Below, piece by piece: positions 39,992-49,182 of a stretch of 64,000 nucleotides of DNA. The DNA comes from Buchnera aphidicola (Kurisakia onigurumii). GTDB taxonomy: Bacteria > Pseudomonadota > Gammaproteobacteria > Enterobacterales > Enterobacteriaceae. The stretch lies in contig NZ_CP135033.1 of assembly GCF_039394605.1 (NCBI RefSeq), positions 248,001 through 312,000 of the forward strand, in the 5' to 3' direction. The notes beneath the pieces were generated by a model that was given only the letters and a program-made list of their open reading frames with translations, searched no databases and had not been told where the DNA came from. The translations under genes and the position numbers were made by a program. Within the stretch, counting starts at the first letter, position 1; every line of letters begins with the position of its first letter.

Positions 39992-41527
39992 TTAATATAA
40001 TTTTTTATTATATTTTATATTATAACCTAAAAAAAATAATGTCATTGTATAAATAAATATAGAAATAAATAAAATAATAAATAATCTTGTTATTCTAAAA
40101 ATATTTGAACCTTCATTCCAAACATTTATTAATTTCAAAAATAATATTAAAAAAAATATCATAGATATAGATGAAATTAATATTCTATAAAAAAATTTTT
40201 TCCATTTATTACAAGGTATAAAAAATTTTTTTTTAAATAAATAATATATTAATATTACAAAATGAATCCATGATCCGATAACAGAAGAAAAAATTAAACC
40301 AACATGACGGTATTTTACTACCAGTAAAAAATTCATGCATTGTGTTAAAATTATAGATATAATGTAAGAATTTATGGGTATTTTTAAATTTTGTCTTGAA
40401 TAAAAAGCTGGAGATACAATTTTTATTAAAATAAAAGCCATAAGACCTATAGAATAAGCTGATAATGCTTTTGAAGTCATTATGCTATCAAAATAATTAA
40501 AATATCCGTATTGAAACAAAGAAACAATAATAGGATAGGAAAAAATACCAATAATTATTGAACAAGGAATTCCTAATACTATTGATAATCTTAACCCCCA
40601 ATCCAATAAGTTATTGTAATCTTTTTGATTACCACGGGAAAAAATTTTAGATAAAAAAGGTAGTAATACTGTACTTAACGATATTCCTATAATACCAACA
40701 GGAAACTCCATGATTCTATTTGCATAATATATCCAAGATATTGAACCTGAAGCAATATATGAAGAAAAAAAACTATTAAAAAGAAAAGATAATTGACTAA
40801 TAAAAAATCCTAATACTATAGGAGATAATATTTTTATTAATTTTAGTAATTTGATTTGAAAAATATTTATTTTAGGTATTACTAACATATTTATTTTTTT
40901 TAAAAATGGAATCTGATATATAAATTGGAATATAGATCCTAAAATTACACCCCATGCTAAACTAAATATAGGAATAAAAAAATATGAACTAACAAAATAT
41001 ACACAAGAAATTAGAATTATATTAAAAATAACAGGTGACAAAGCGGGTATCAAAAAATAGTTATAAGAATGTAATATAGATGAAATAAAGATAGCTAATG
41101 AAGAAAATAGTACATATGGAAACATGATTTGTAATAAATGTACTGTTAAACTAAATTTAATGGTATTAATATCAAAACCAGGAGCAATAATTAAAACTAT
41201 ATATTTTGAAAAAAAAATACCTACAACACTAATTAAAGAAACAATTATAATTGTTGCACAAAAAACACTCGAAACAAATTTTTTAAGAAATTTATTATTT
41301 TTTTTATTATTTTTATATCCAATTAAAATTGGAAGAAATGCTTGAAAAAATATTCCTTCAGAGAAAAATTTTTTTAAATAATTAGGTACTTTAAAAGATA
41401 AAAAAAAAGCATCAGTATATATTTGTGCTCCAAACATTTGAGCAATTAAAACATCGCGAAAAAAACCTAAAATTTTAGAAAATAGAGTAATAAATCCAAT
41501 AGAAAAAATTGATTTTAATAAATTCAT
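39992..41527 (-). CDS. murJ: Lipid II flippase MurJ
   Basis: Flips lipid-linked peptidoglycan precursors across the inner membrane. Its 511 residues equal E. coli MurJ (MviN). Hydrophobic segments account for about 14 membrane helices. The N-terminal SIGFITLFSKILGFFRDVLIAQMFGA block with the essential Arg, the DAFFLSFKVPNYLKKFFSEG motif near 38 and the PVGIIGISLSTVLLPFLS block near 270 are conserved. Its start faces the flg cluster across a 617-base gap. Confidence 0.96.
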   Translation of the reverse strand: MNLLKSIFSIGFITLFSKILGFFRDVLIAQMFGAQIYTDAFFLSFKVPNYLKKFFSEGIFFQAFLPILIGYKNNKKNNKFLKKFVSSVFCATIIIVSLISVVGIFFSKYIVLIIAPGFDINTIKFSLTVHLLQIMFPYVLFSSLAIFISSILHSYNYFLIPALSPVIFNIILISCVYFVSSYFFIPIFSLAWGVILGSIFQFIYQIPFLKKINMLVIPKINIFQIKLLKLIKILSPIVLGFFISQLSFLFNSFFSSYIASGSISWIYYANRIMEFPVGIIGISLSTVLLPFLSKIFSRGNQKDYNNLLDWGLRLSIVLGIPCSIIIGIFSYPIIVSLFQYGYFNYFDSIMTSKALSAYSIGLMAFILIKIVSPAFYSRQNLKIPINSYIISIILTQCMNFLLVVKYRHVGLIFSSVIGSWIHFVILIYYLFKKKFFIPCNKWKKFFYRILISSISMIFFLILFLKLINVWNEGSNIFRITRLFIILFISIFIYTMTLFFLGYNIKYNKKLY

Positions 41528-42144
41528 ATTATTACGCCTTCTAAAACTTTTATAATTAAGTTTTAACTTTTTTAATAGAGAGTAATAAACATAAAAATTT
41601 TTAAAAAAAATATATCATTTGAATTAAAAAATAATTTTTTATATATTTTAAAATTATTATGTTAAATACAATTTTAGTATTAAAATAATTTTTTAACAAA
41701 TTTTAAAAAAATTATTGCAATAATTTTTTATAAAAAATTTTAAACTTTGTAATTTTATATGAATTTTTAATTATTTTGTGAATAAATATTTTTAGGAAGT
41801 ATTTTTTTATTTTAAAAATAAAAATATATTTATGTATCAAATAAAAATGTTATTTATAAAATCTAAATTTTTGAATATATATAAAAATACTAAATAAAAT
41901 TAAAAGAAAAAATTTATTTTTAATAAAATTTTTTATAATAGTTATTATAATATTATATTTTAATTTTAAAAAAAAATAAACTAAAAATTTTTTATAAGAA
42001 TTATAAAATATATATAGATTTAAAGATATAAAAATGATATATCATTTTAATAAATAAAATTATTTTAAAAAATTTTATATTTTTTATTGACATAACTAAA
42101 ATGTTTATATTTAATATTTTGTATTTTTAATATAGAGAAAAAAT
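41528..42144. other. Gap between murJ and flgB, flgA/M/N position
   Basis: 617 bases of A+T-rich sequence without a supportable gene. In E. coli flgN, flgM and flgA lie between murJ (mviN) and flgB; none is recognisable here. A TTGACA at 42087-42092 near the right end is a promoter candidate for the flg operon. Confidence 0.5.
42087..42117 (+). promoter_or_regulatory. Candidate sigma70 promoter for flgB operon
   Basis: A consensus -35 TTGACA (42087-42092) is followed by TAATAT at 42112-42117 with a 19-base spacer, or by the weaker TTTAAT at the optimal 17. It ends 27 bases before the flgB ATG. In sequence this A+T-rich such matches arise by chance, so position next to an operon start is the main support. 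Confidence 0.4.
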
Positions 42145-42540
42145 ATGCCTTTTAATATTAACGAAGAATTTAAAATAAATAAGGATATGTTGAATTTAAG
42201 ATCTTTTCAAGAAGAAATAATTGCATCTAATATTGCAAATGCAGGAACTAAAAATTATAAAGCAAGAAAAATAAATTTTCAGAAAGAAATGAAAAATATA
42301 ATTGATAGAAATTCTAAATCTAACAATATTCATATTAATGAAAAATTTAATTTAGAAAAATCAAAATATTATAGTATACCGCATGTCTATACTGTTAAAA
42401 AAGCAAATTCAATAAACGGAAATACAGTAAATATGGATGAAGAAAGAATAAACTTAATTAAAAATAGTTTAAAATATCAAGAAGAAATTATTTTATTGAA
42501 TAATAAAATTAAAAATATATTATTGGTATTACAGGAATAA
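42145..42540 (+). CDS. flgB: Flagellar basal-body rod protein FlgB
   Basis: Proximal rod subunit. The 131 residues compare with 138 in E. coli. The rod signature SNIANAGTKNYKARKINF lies at about 30-47 and the C-terminal VNMDEERINLIKNSLKYQ helix near 98-115 is the expected D0 segment. First gene of the flgB-J operon, followed by flgC after 168 bases. Confidence 0.94.
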   Translation: MPFNINEEFKINKDMLNLRSFQEEIIASNIANAGTKNYKARKINFQKEMKNIIDRNSKSNNIHINEKFNLEKSKYYSIPHVYTVKKANSINGNTVNMDEERINLIKNSLKYQEEIILLNNKIKNILLVLQE

Positions 42541-42708
42541 ATTTTAAAAAATTTAAATAAATTAATTATTTTTTTATTTAAATTAAAAATATTAAATTTT
42601 ATTTTCTAGTATTTTAATTATTAAATATTTTTTAAATTTATAAGTTATATAAAAATTTTTTATTATTGTATTTTTAATGTTTTTTAATTTTTAAAAAAGG
42701 TTAATATT

Positions 42709-43125
42709 GTGTCTTTATATACCACATTAAATATAGTATCATCAGCAATGAATGCACAAACTAAAAAAATTAATACTTGTGCTGAAAATTTAGCAAACTC
42801 AGAAACATTTATTTATGAAAATGGAAAATATTTGCCTTATCAAGCTAAAAAAGTCGTAATGCAATTTAATTGTTTTGATAAAAGAAATAAATTAATTGGT
42901 GGAATAAAATCAAAAGTTGTAGAATCGAAAGAAAAAAAAGGAAAATTAATATATAATCCTGATCATATTTTTGCATCAAAAGATGGTTTTGTTAATTATC
43001 CAAATATAGATGTAATATCTGAAAATATTAATGCAATGGAAGCAGTTCGTAGTTACGAATCTAATATATCACTTTTAAATACAATTAAATATATGATATT
43101 ACAAACTTTAAGTATAGGAAAATAA
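42709..43125 (+). CDS. flgC: Flagellar basal-body rod protein FlgC, GTG start
   Basis: Rod subunit of 138 residues (134 in E. coli). The N-terminal LNIVSSAMNAQTKKINTCAENLANSET block and the C-terminal PNIDVISENINAMEAVRSYESNI block are both intact. The start codon is GTG, preceded by AAAAAAGGTTAATATT, the only well-spaced ribosome site. It contains DGFVNYPNID, diagnostic of FlgC. Confidence 0.95.
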   Translation: MSLYTTLNIVSSAMNAQTKKINTCAENLANSETFIYENGKYLPYQAKKVVMQFNCFDKRNKLIGGIKSKVVESKEKKGKLIYNPDHIFASKDGFVNYPNIDVISENINAMEAVRSYESNISLLNTIKYMILQTLSIGK

Positions 43126-43169
43126 TAATAAAAATAATTAATAATATAATAAAAATATAAGGAAAGATT

Positions 43170-43889
43170 ATGTTTATAAATACAAACACTATCCCTTTTA
43201 AAAATTTATATCAAACAGAATCAATAAAAGATGCTCCTTTAATTCAGAATAACCCTTCTAATTTTTCTTCAAATTTAAATATTAAAAATATAATAGATAA
43301 ACTTCCTAATGTTAAAAATAATGTTATCAGAATTGTATCTGAAGAATTTTCACATCAAGATCCTATAAATCCGAATAAAAATGATAATTTTGTAAAAAGA
43401 ATATTAGATGGTTTTACTTCAGATGCATTTTTAAAAATAGATAAAAGGATGAAACACATAGATGATGAATTAAAAGATATGATAAAAATGCAAAAAAGTA
43501 GAAAAAAAGCAGATGCAGAAAATAAAAAAATTTTCAAAAGACGTAAAGCTCGTAAAAGAAAAAAAATACGTAAAGTTAATAATCGTGAATTAGTAAAAAG
43601 TGATATTGTATTTTATCAAAAAGGAACAGATACAATAAGAATAGGATACAAATTACCAAAAAATGTTAGAGTTGTTTTAATGAGAATTTCTAAAATAAAA
43701 ACTAATGAAGGAGTATTTTATAAAAAAATTACTACTAATGCAGCAGGATTAAATATTTGTAATTGGGATTTTAAAGATTATGAAAATAATCCAGTTCCTT
43801 ATGGAACATATAAAATAAAAATTTATGCAAAAAAAAATCACGATACATTTCCTATTCAACCGTATGTAACTAAAGGAGCAATATATTAA
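43170..43889 (+). CDS. flgD: Flagellar hook assembly scaffold FlgD
   Basis: Hook cap required for FlgE polymerisation. The 239 residues compare with 231 in E. coli. The N-terminal QDPINPNKNDNFV segment near 69 matches the FlgD QDPTNPMQNNE motif. The C-terminal FlgI-like/tudor part has NICNWDFKDYENNPVPYGTYKIKIYA near 195-220 (NWDGTD.G..PDG.Y in homologues). The middle carries an unusual basic stretch, FKRRKARKRKKIRK, near residues 122-135. Confidence 0.9.
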   Translation: MFINTNTIPFKNLYQTESIKDAPLIQNNPSNFSSNLNIKNIIDKLPNVKNNVIRIVSEEFSHQDPINPNKNDNFVKRILDGFTSDAFLKIDKRMKHIDDELKDMIKMQKSRKKADAENKKIFKRRKARKRKKIRKVNNRELVKSDIVFYQKGTDTIRIGYKLPKNVRVVLMRISKIKTNEGVFYKKITTNAAGLNICNWDFKDYENNPVPYGTYKIKIYAKKNHDTFPIQPYVTKGAIY

Positions 43890-44000
43890 AATATAAAATT
43901 TTAGGTAGAAAATAATTTTTATACATAATTTTTATATGCTTTAACTTATATTGAAAGTAAATATAGAAATTATTTTATTCAGATCATATAAGGAAAAAAA

Positions 44001-45185
44001 ATGCCATACATTTCAAAAATTAATAATTTATATAATAATTTTCAACAATTATATACTATTAATAAAAATAATTCTGGCTTAGAAAATATTGAAAAACAAA
44101 AAAAAAATATTGTTTCTAAACCTAAAAATTTTATAAATATGATGAACTATTCTAGTTTTTATAAATCTTGTAATAGTTCTAATAATAATGAAGAAAATCC
44201 TCCTTTAGATTTAAAACACATAAATAGAAAAGAAAAAGTACTTGAAGTATGCGTTGATGATTATGGATTTTTCAGAACTACTGATGATGATAAAAGATTA
44301 TACGTAACCCATGATGATACATTTCATTTAGATAAAAAAAACAATTTAGTAACTTCAAGAGGATATTATATAGAAGGTTATGATGCAGGAAAATTATCTT
44401 CTAATGAAACACCTAAAGCTATTAATTTTAGTAAACACATGACTATACCAGGAAAAACAACCAATTTAATATCAATTAATACTGAATTAAATTCCAATAC
44501 TGATATAAAACCATTTTCTAAATTTGATATGCACAAAAATAATTCCTATAATACAGTAATTCCAGTATTTGGTTATGATATTGATGGAAAAAAGTATGAA
44601 ATAAAAATTTTTTGTGTTAAAAGATCTCCACATACATGGGAACTTTATCCATCATTTAGTAATCATAGAATATTTAACAAATCTTTTAAAATTGAATTTA
44701 ATGAAGAAGGAAATATAATTTCTAAACCAATTTATAAAAATATTGCATTTCATAAATTAGGATATCCTGATACTCAAAATATGATAATAGATTTACGAGA
44801 ATTAAAATCTAAAAGAATGAAATCTTCAAATATGAGTACAACAATAAAATTTTTGCAAAATGGAAAAGAATCATATGATTTAAAAGATTTAGAAGTAAAT
44901 CATTCAGGAATGATATATGGTATATATACCAATAATGAAAAAATACCATTAAAACAACTTATATTAATAAGATTAAAAAATATCAAAAAAATAGAATATA
45001 GAGGTGGTTTTTTTTGGGAAATACCTAAAGATAAAATTTCTCCAAATAATCAAGAAGTTTCTATTCCAGGATCACCTAGATTTGGTAAAATATTGAATAA
45101 AAATTCCAAGGAATATGAAGCATATCATGAAAGTCAATTGCAAATAGGAAGAGAAATGCGAAAACAACAAGAATATGGTATATAA
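44001..45185 (+). CDS. flgE: Flagellar hook protein FlgE, termini highly diverged
   Basis: Hook subunit by position between flgD and flgF and by its middle part: DDYGFFRTTDDDKRLYVTHD with TFHLDKKNNLVTSRGYYIEGYD near 91-130 corresponds to the NGFFVL...YTRDGSF...G.LV...GY.LQGY core, and YNTVIPVFGYDIDGKKYEIKIFCVK near 180 to the hook D1 core. The 394 residues are close to E. coli (402). Neither the N-terminal NNIANxxTxGFK signature nor the C-terminal ELVNMIVAQR helix is present, unlike in FlgB, C, F and G here. Assembly into a normal hook is therefore questionable. Confidence 0.8.
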   Translation: MPYISKINNLYNNFQQLYTINKNNSGLENIEKQKKNIVSKPKNFINMMNYSSFYKSCNSSNNNEENPPLDLKHINRKEKVLEVCVDDYGFFRTTDDDKRLYVTHDDTFHLDKKNNLVTSRGYYIEGYDAGKLSSNETPKAINFSKHMTIPGKTTNLISINTELNSNTDIKPFSKFDMHKNNSYNTVIPVFGYDIDGKKYEIKIFCVKRSPHTWELYPSFSNHRIFNKSFKIEFNEEGNIISKPIYKNIAFHKLGYPDTQNMIIDLRELKSKRMKSSNMSTTIKFLQNGKESYDLKDLEVNHSGMIYGIYTNNEKIPLKQLILIRLKNIKKIEYRGGFFWEIPKDKISPNNQEVSIPGSPRFGKILNKNSKEYEAYHESQLQIGREMRKQQEYGI

Positions 45186-45254
45186 AATATTTTTAAATCA
45201 TAAATTCTAATTTTAATTAGATAAAAATTAATAACGTAAGATAAGAAGAAAAAT

Positions 45255-46025
45255 ATGGATAAAGCTATATATTATGCAGCTAATAAAGCTAATTTTATTT
45301 TGAATAAGCAAGAAATTAATAGTAATAATATTACTAATATTTCTACACCAGGATTTAAAGAAAAATTTATTTCAATTTTAAATAAAAAAATTAACTCTAA
45401 TAAAAATAATAAAATAAATAATAATATTGTTGAAATTTTTCAACCAAGTTTTAATAATTTTCCAGGTGTTTTAAAAAAAACAGATAAAATATTAGATATA
45501 GCTTTAAATAAAAAAGATTTTTGGTTTTCTGTTCTTAACGAAAATTTAAAAAAAACATTTTTTACAAGAAATGGAAATATTTCAGTTAACAAAAAAAATG
45601 AATTAAATATTTTAGGAAATCCTATTTTAGGAGATGATAATAAAAAAATTATCATTCCAAAAAACAGTAATATTAAAATATTACAAAATGGAATGATTCA
45701 AGTAATTATTCCAAATAATTTATCTGTTTTTAATAAAGTAATAGATATAGGAAAAATAAAAGTAACATACTTAAATAGAGATGAAATATATCAATCTAAT
45801 TTCGGAAATTTATATCTTAAAAAAAATATAATTAAAAAAAATCGAATTAAAAAGAATAATTATAAAATTTTTTCTGGAACATTAGAAGATAGTAACGTTT
45901 CTCCTACTAATAGTATGGTAAATATGATTAGTAATGCAAGAGAATTTGAAATGAACATGAAAATTATTTCTTATTGTAATGAAAAAGAAAAAATGGCCAA
46001 TCAATGTATGATTGTAAATAATTAA
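45255..46025 (+). CDS. flgF: Flagellar basal-body rod protein FlgF
   Basis: Proximal rod subunit of 256 residues (251 in E. coli). It opens MDKAIYYAANKANFILNKQEINSNN, with the NNITNISTPGFKEKF signature near 25-39. The C-terminal LEDSNVSPTNSMVNMISNAREFEMNMKII block near 215 is typical for FlgF. Middle sequence is Lys/Asn-rich. It is 32 bases upstream of flgG. Confidence 0.92.
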   Translation: MDKAIYYAANKANFILNKQEINSNNITNISTPGFKEKFISILNKKINSNKNNKINNNIVEIFQPSFNNFPGVLKKTDKILDIALNKKDFWFSVLNENLKKTFFTRNGNISVNKKNELNILGNPILGDDNKKIIIPKNSNIKILQNGMIQVIIPNNLSVFNKVIDIGKIKVTYLNRDEIYQSNFGNLYLKKNIIKKNRIKKNNYKIFSGTLEDSNVSPTNSMVNMISNAREFEMNMKIISYCNEKEKMANQCMIVNN

Positions 46026-46057
46026 TTTAAACAAATATATTATAAAAAGGTAAAAAT

Positions 46058-46846
46058 ATGTTTCCATCTTTATGGATAGCAAAAACAGGGCTAGATGCCC
46101 AACAAATGAATATGGATATTATTGCTAATAATTTAGCTAACGTAAGTACAAATGGTTTTAAAAAGTCTCGTCCTATTTTTGAAGATTTAATTTATCAAAA
46201 CTTAAGAGATTCTGGATCTAATTCTTCTAAAAATACTGTTATTCCTGTAGGATTACAAATTGGTACTGGTGTGCGACCACTTTCTACAGAAAAAATTTTT
46301 ACACAAGGGAACTTATTAAAAACTGATTCCAATAAAGACATATCTATAAATGGAAAAGGTTTTTTTCAAGTATTGTTACCAGAAGGAAAAACTGCTTATA
46401 CCAGAGATGGATCATTTCAAATTAATAATAAAGGTCAATTTGTAAACAATAATGGTTTTGTAATACATTCATCTGGAGGTATTTTTATACCTGAAAATGC
46501 AACGAGTATTAACATTGGAAAAGATGGTATTATAACAACTAAATTTCAAGGAAGTCATCAAAATTTTAATTCTGGTCAATTGAATATTGTATCTTTTATG
46601 AATGAATCTGGTCTAGAAAATTTAGGAGGTAATTTATATCAAGAAACAGATGCTTCTGGACCTGCTATTGAAAATATTCCAGGAACAAACGGATTAGGAT
46701 CTTTATATCAAGGGTATACAGAAACATCTAATGTTAATGTAGCAGAAGAATTAATTAATATGATTAGAACTCAAAGATCATATGAAATAAATAGTAAAGC
46801 AATTAATATTTCAGATCAGATGTTACAAAAATTAACTCAATTATAA
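46058..46846 (+). CDS. flgG: Flagellar distal rod protein FlgG
   Basis: Distal rod subunit of 262 residues (260 in E. coli), the best conserved protein of the operon. [19 protein letters not shown], then [44 protein letters not shown] near 100-127, and the C-terminal [21 protein letters not shown] helix are all intact. AAAAGG upstream serves as ribosome site. Confidence 0.97.
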   Translation: MFPSLWIAKTGLDAQQMNMDIIANNLANVSTNGFKKSRPIFEDLIYQNLRDSGSNSSKNTVIPVGLQIGTGVRPLSTEKIFTQGNLLKTDSNKDISINGKGFFQVLLPEGKTAYTRDGSFQINNKGQFVNNNGFVIHSSGGIFIPENATSINIGKDGIITTKFQGSHQNFNSGQLNIVSFMNESGLENLGGNLYQETDASGPAIENIPGTNGLGSLYQGYTETSNVNVAEELINMIRTQRSYEINSKAINISDQMLQKLTQL

Positions 46847-46936
46847 ATTTCTAAAAATAATCAAAACATAAATTTTAAATTTTACACAAATTTATTTATT
46901 ATTTATAATAAATAAAATATAAAAATAAGGAGTTTT

Positions 46937-47655
46937 ATGTTAATAAAATCTTTATTACAAATTAGAAAATTTTTTTTTATAACTTTTTTATTGATTTCTT
47001 TAAACGGATGTACTCATTTATTAAATAATAACTCAAAAAAAAAAAAATTTTATCTGATACTTCAATTATAAAACCAATTATACCTGACGTATTAAAATTA
47101 CAAGAATTAATGTCTAAAAAAAAAGATAAAAATTATTATTCTTTATTTGAAAATCAAAAAAAATATCATGTTGGAGATATAATAACTATTTCTCTTGAAG
47201 AAAATATTCGTGCTAAAAATAATTCTTTTACCAATTCTGATAATACTACAAATTCCGCTTTTGGATTAAATTCATTTCCACTTTTTATTAATAAAATTTT
47301 TAAAATTAATTATAATAAAGCAGTTTTCGATCAGTCTAATAAAAGTTTTGATAGTAATTCAGGAACAACAGGTGCAACAGATTCATTAAAAGGTCTAATT
47401 ACTGTAACAGTAACAAAAATATTAGAAAATGGAAATATACAAGTAGCAGGAGAAAAACAAATTGGTATTAATAATACTACTGAATATATTCGATTTACAG
47501 GAGTAATCAATCCTAAAAGTATAGAAAAAGATAACATAGTTTCTTCTAATAAAGTAGCAAATACATATATTGAATATACTAATACTGGGTATGATAATTC
47601 ATATAGTGCATCTAAATGGTTAAAAAATTGGTTTTTAAGTTTACTACCTGTATAA
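46937..47655 (+). CDS. flgH: Flagellar L-ring lipoprotein FlgH, split by A13 tract
   Basis: L-ring subunit in the outer membrane. Translation from ATG 46937 (ribosome site AAGGAG at 46928-46932... ) gives a lipoprotein signal ending in LNGC with Cys25, then THLLNNNS and lysines, and stops at TAA 47069. From the A13 tract (47035-47047) onward the true sequence continues in the -1 frame: SDTSIIKPIIPDVLKL, then YHVGDIITISLEENIRAKN and the C-terminal GYDNSYSASKWLKNWFLSLLPV-like end. One extra A (A14 in mRNA) or a -1 ribosomal slip restores 239 residues (232 in E. coli). Conservation on both sides argues for a functional, slippage-rescued gene; a homopolymer sequencing error is the alternative. 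Confidence 0.85.
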
Positions 47656-47739
47656 ATATTTAATATTATCTAGTAATATAGTTATATATATTGCATAGAA
47701 AATAAAAAAGTTTTTTTTACTTTTGTAATAAAGGATAAT

Positions 47740-48825
47740 ATGTATAAGAATATATGTAGAATAATTTTTTTATTATGTACATTTTTTATTCCTGCTATTT
47801 CATATTCTCAAACAATTCGTGAGGTAGCATCTATTCAGGGAATTAGAGAATATCAACTAATTGGATATGGTTTAGTAGTTGGTTTAAATGGTACTGGGGA
47901 TGAAATGGTAAATAATCCGTTTACATATAAAACGTTAGAGGATATGTTACATAATTTAGGAACAAAAATTTTTTCCAATAATATCCCGCAAATAAAAAAT
48001 ATAGCTTCAGTCATTGTTATCGGAAATATGAATTCATTATCACAGGAAGGTGAAAAAATAGATGTAGTTGTATCTTCTATAGGAAATGCAAAAAATTTAA
48101 ATGGAGGTATTTTACTAATGACTCCTTTAAAAGGAATAAATAATAAAGTGTATGCTATTGCTCAAGGAAGAATAGAACAAAATAACAAATTAACAAATAA
48201 GAATATTAACAATTATAAAGAAATAAACAATTTTTTTACTACAAAAAATACAGGAACAATATTTAAAGGAGGTATCATTCAAAGAAAAAATATATATTCT
48301 TTAAATGAATTTGGTAATTTTAAGTTACAATTAAAAGAAGAAAACTATAATTTAATTCAAAAAATATGTTCTACTATTAATAGACATTATTTTAATATGG
48401 CAAAACCAATAAATTCAAAAATAATTCAGTTAAATATGTATTCAAAAAATATTTCTGATCGAGTAAAAATATTATCTAAATTAGAATCTTTAGAAATAGA
48501 TAATTTTTTAAATATTGAAAAAACAAAAAATAATACAGTATTTTTTAATAATATAAATCGATCATTTTTTTTTAATAAAAATATAAAATTAAATTCTTTT
48601 TTTCTTTCATATAAAAATTTTTTTATTATATTTAATAATAAAAAATTAATTATTTTAAATAAAACAGAAAAAAATTATATTAAAAAAATATTTACAAAAA
48701 ATGTTACTTTAATTAATTTGATATATTATTTAAATAAATCACATTTTCCTAAACAAGATATTGTATATCTGTTAAAATTTATGCAAAAATCCCATTTTTT
48801 AACTAATAATATAGAAATATTATAA
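47740..48825 (+). CDS. flgI: Flagellar P-ring protein FlgI
   Basis: Periplasmic P-ring subunit. The 361 residues compare with 365 in E. coli. A Sec signal peptide ends near SYSQ (about residue 24). The N-terminal half is strongly conserved: IREVASIQGIREYQLIGYGLVVGLNGTGDE, then IDVVVSSIGNAKNLNGGILLMTPLKG near 107-132. The C-terminal 130 residues are Phe/Lys/Asn-rich and barely recognisable, except for the last DIVYLLKFMQKSHFL helix. Its stop overlaps the flgJ start (TAATG). Confidence 0.93.
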   Translation: MYKNICRIIFLLCTFFIPAISYSQTIREVASIQGIREYQLIGYGLVVGLNGTGDEMVNNPFTYKTLEDMLHNLGTKIFSNNIPQIKNIASVIVIGNMNSLSQEGEKIDVVVSSIGNAKNLNGGILLMTPLKGINNKVYAIAQGRIEQNNKLTNKNINNYKEINNFFTTKNTGTIFKGGIIQRKNIYSLNEFGNFKLQLKEENYNLIQKICSTINRHYFNMAKPINSKIIQLNMYSKNISDRVKILSKLESLEIDNFLNIEKTKNNTVFFNNINRSFFFNKNIKLNSFFLSYKNFFIIFNNKKLIILNKTEKNYIKKIFTKNVTLINLIYYLNKSHFPKQDIVYLLKFMQKSHFLTNNIEIL

Positions 48826-49124
48826 TGAAAATATATTCGAAATATATAGAAGATAGTTATCCTTTCACACTACCAGCAGATATTAAAGAAAATTACTATA
48901 ACGAAAAAAAAAATGAGTTATCAAAAAATATAGAAAGTATTTTTATAAATATTATAATTAAAAGCATGCGAAAAACACTTAATCAAAATGATTTATTTAG
49001 CAATGAACAATCAAAATTTTATACAAATATATATGACGAAAATTTATCTTCATTGATCAGTAAAAAAGGATTTGGGATTTCAGAAATAATATCAAAACAA
49101 TTATATGAAAATAAAAAAAAATAA
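48825..49124 (+). CDS. flgJ: Rod cap protein FlgJ, N-terminal domain only
   Basis: 99 residues against 313 in E. coli. Only the rod-capping domain is present: FINIIIKSMRKTL near 41-53 with DLFSNEQSKFYTNIYDENLSSLIS and GFGISEIISKQL following, as in FlgJ. The C-terminal muramidase (glucosaminidase) domain is absent, so rod assembly may proceed through murein opened by other enzymes. It starts within the flgI stop codon. No flgK or flgL follows. Confidence 0.9.
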   Translation: MKIYSKYIEDSYPFTLPADIKENYYNEKKNELSKNIESIFINIIIKSMRKTLNQNDLFSNEQSKFYTNIYDENLSSLISKKGFGISEIISKQLYENKKK

Positions 49125-49128
49125 AAAT

Positions 49129-49162
49129 ACATCCCTTTTTTTTATTTTTTGAAAAGGGATGT
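49129..49162 (-). terminator. Intrinsic terminator for rne, between flgJ and rne
   Basis: ACATCCCTTTT (49129-49139) and AAAAGGGATGT (49152-49162) form a perfect 11-bp stem with a 12-base loop. Read on the minus strand it is followed by a long T-rich tract, a good terminator for rne. On the plus strand, where flgJ ends at 49124, an A-run rather than a T-run follows. Confidence 0.75.
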
Positions 49163-49182
49163 GAAAAAAATAAAATTATTAA

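Noticed and set aside
45882..46082. Minus-strand frame across the flgF-flgG junction
   Set aside because: Covers the conserved end of FlgF and start of FlgG; hydrophobic only because of T-rich codons.
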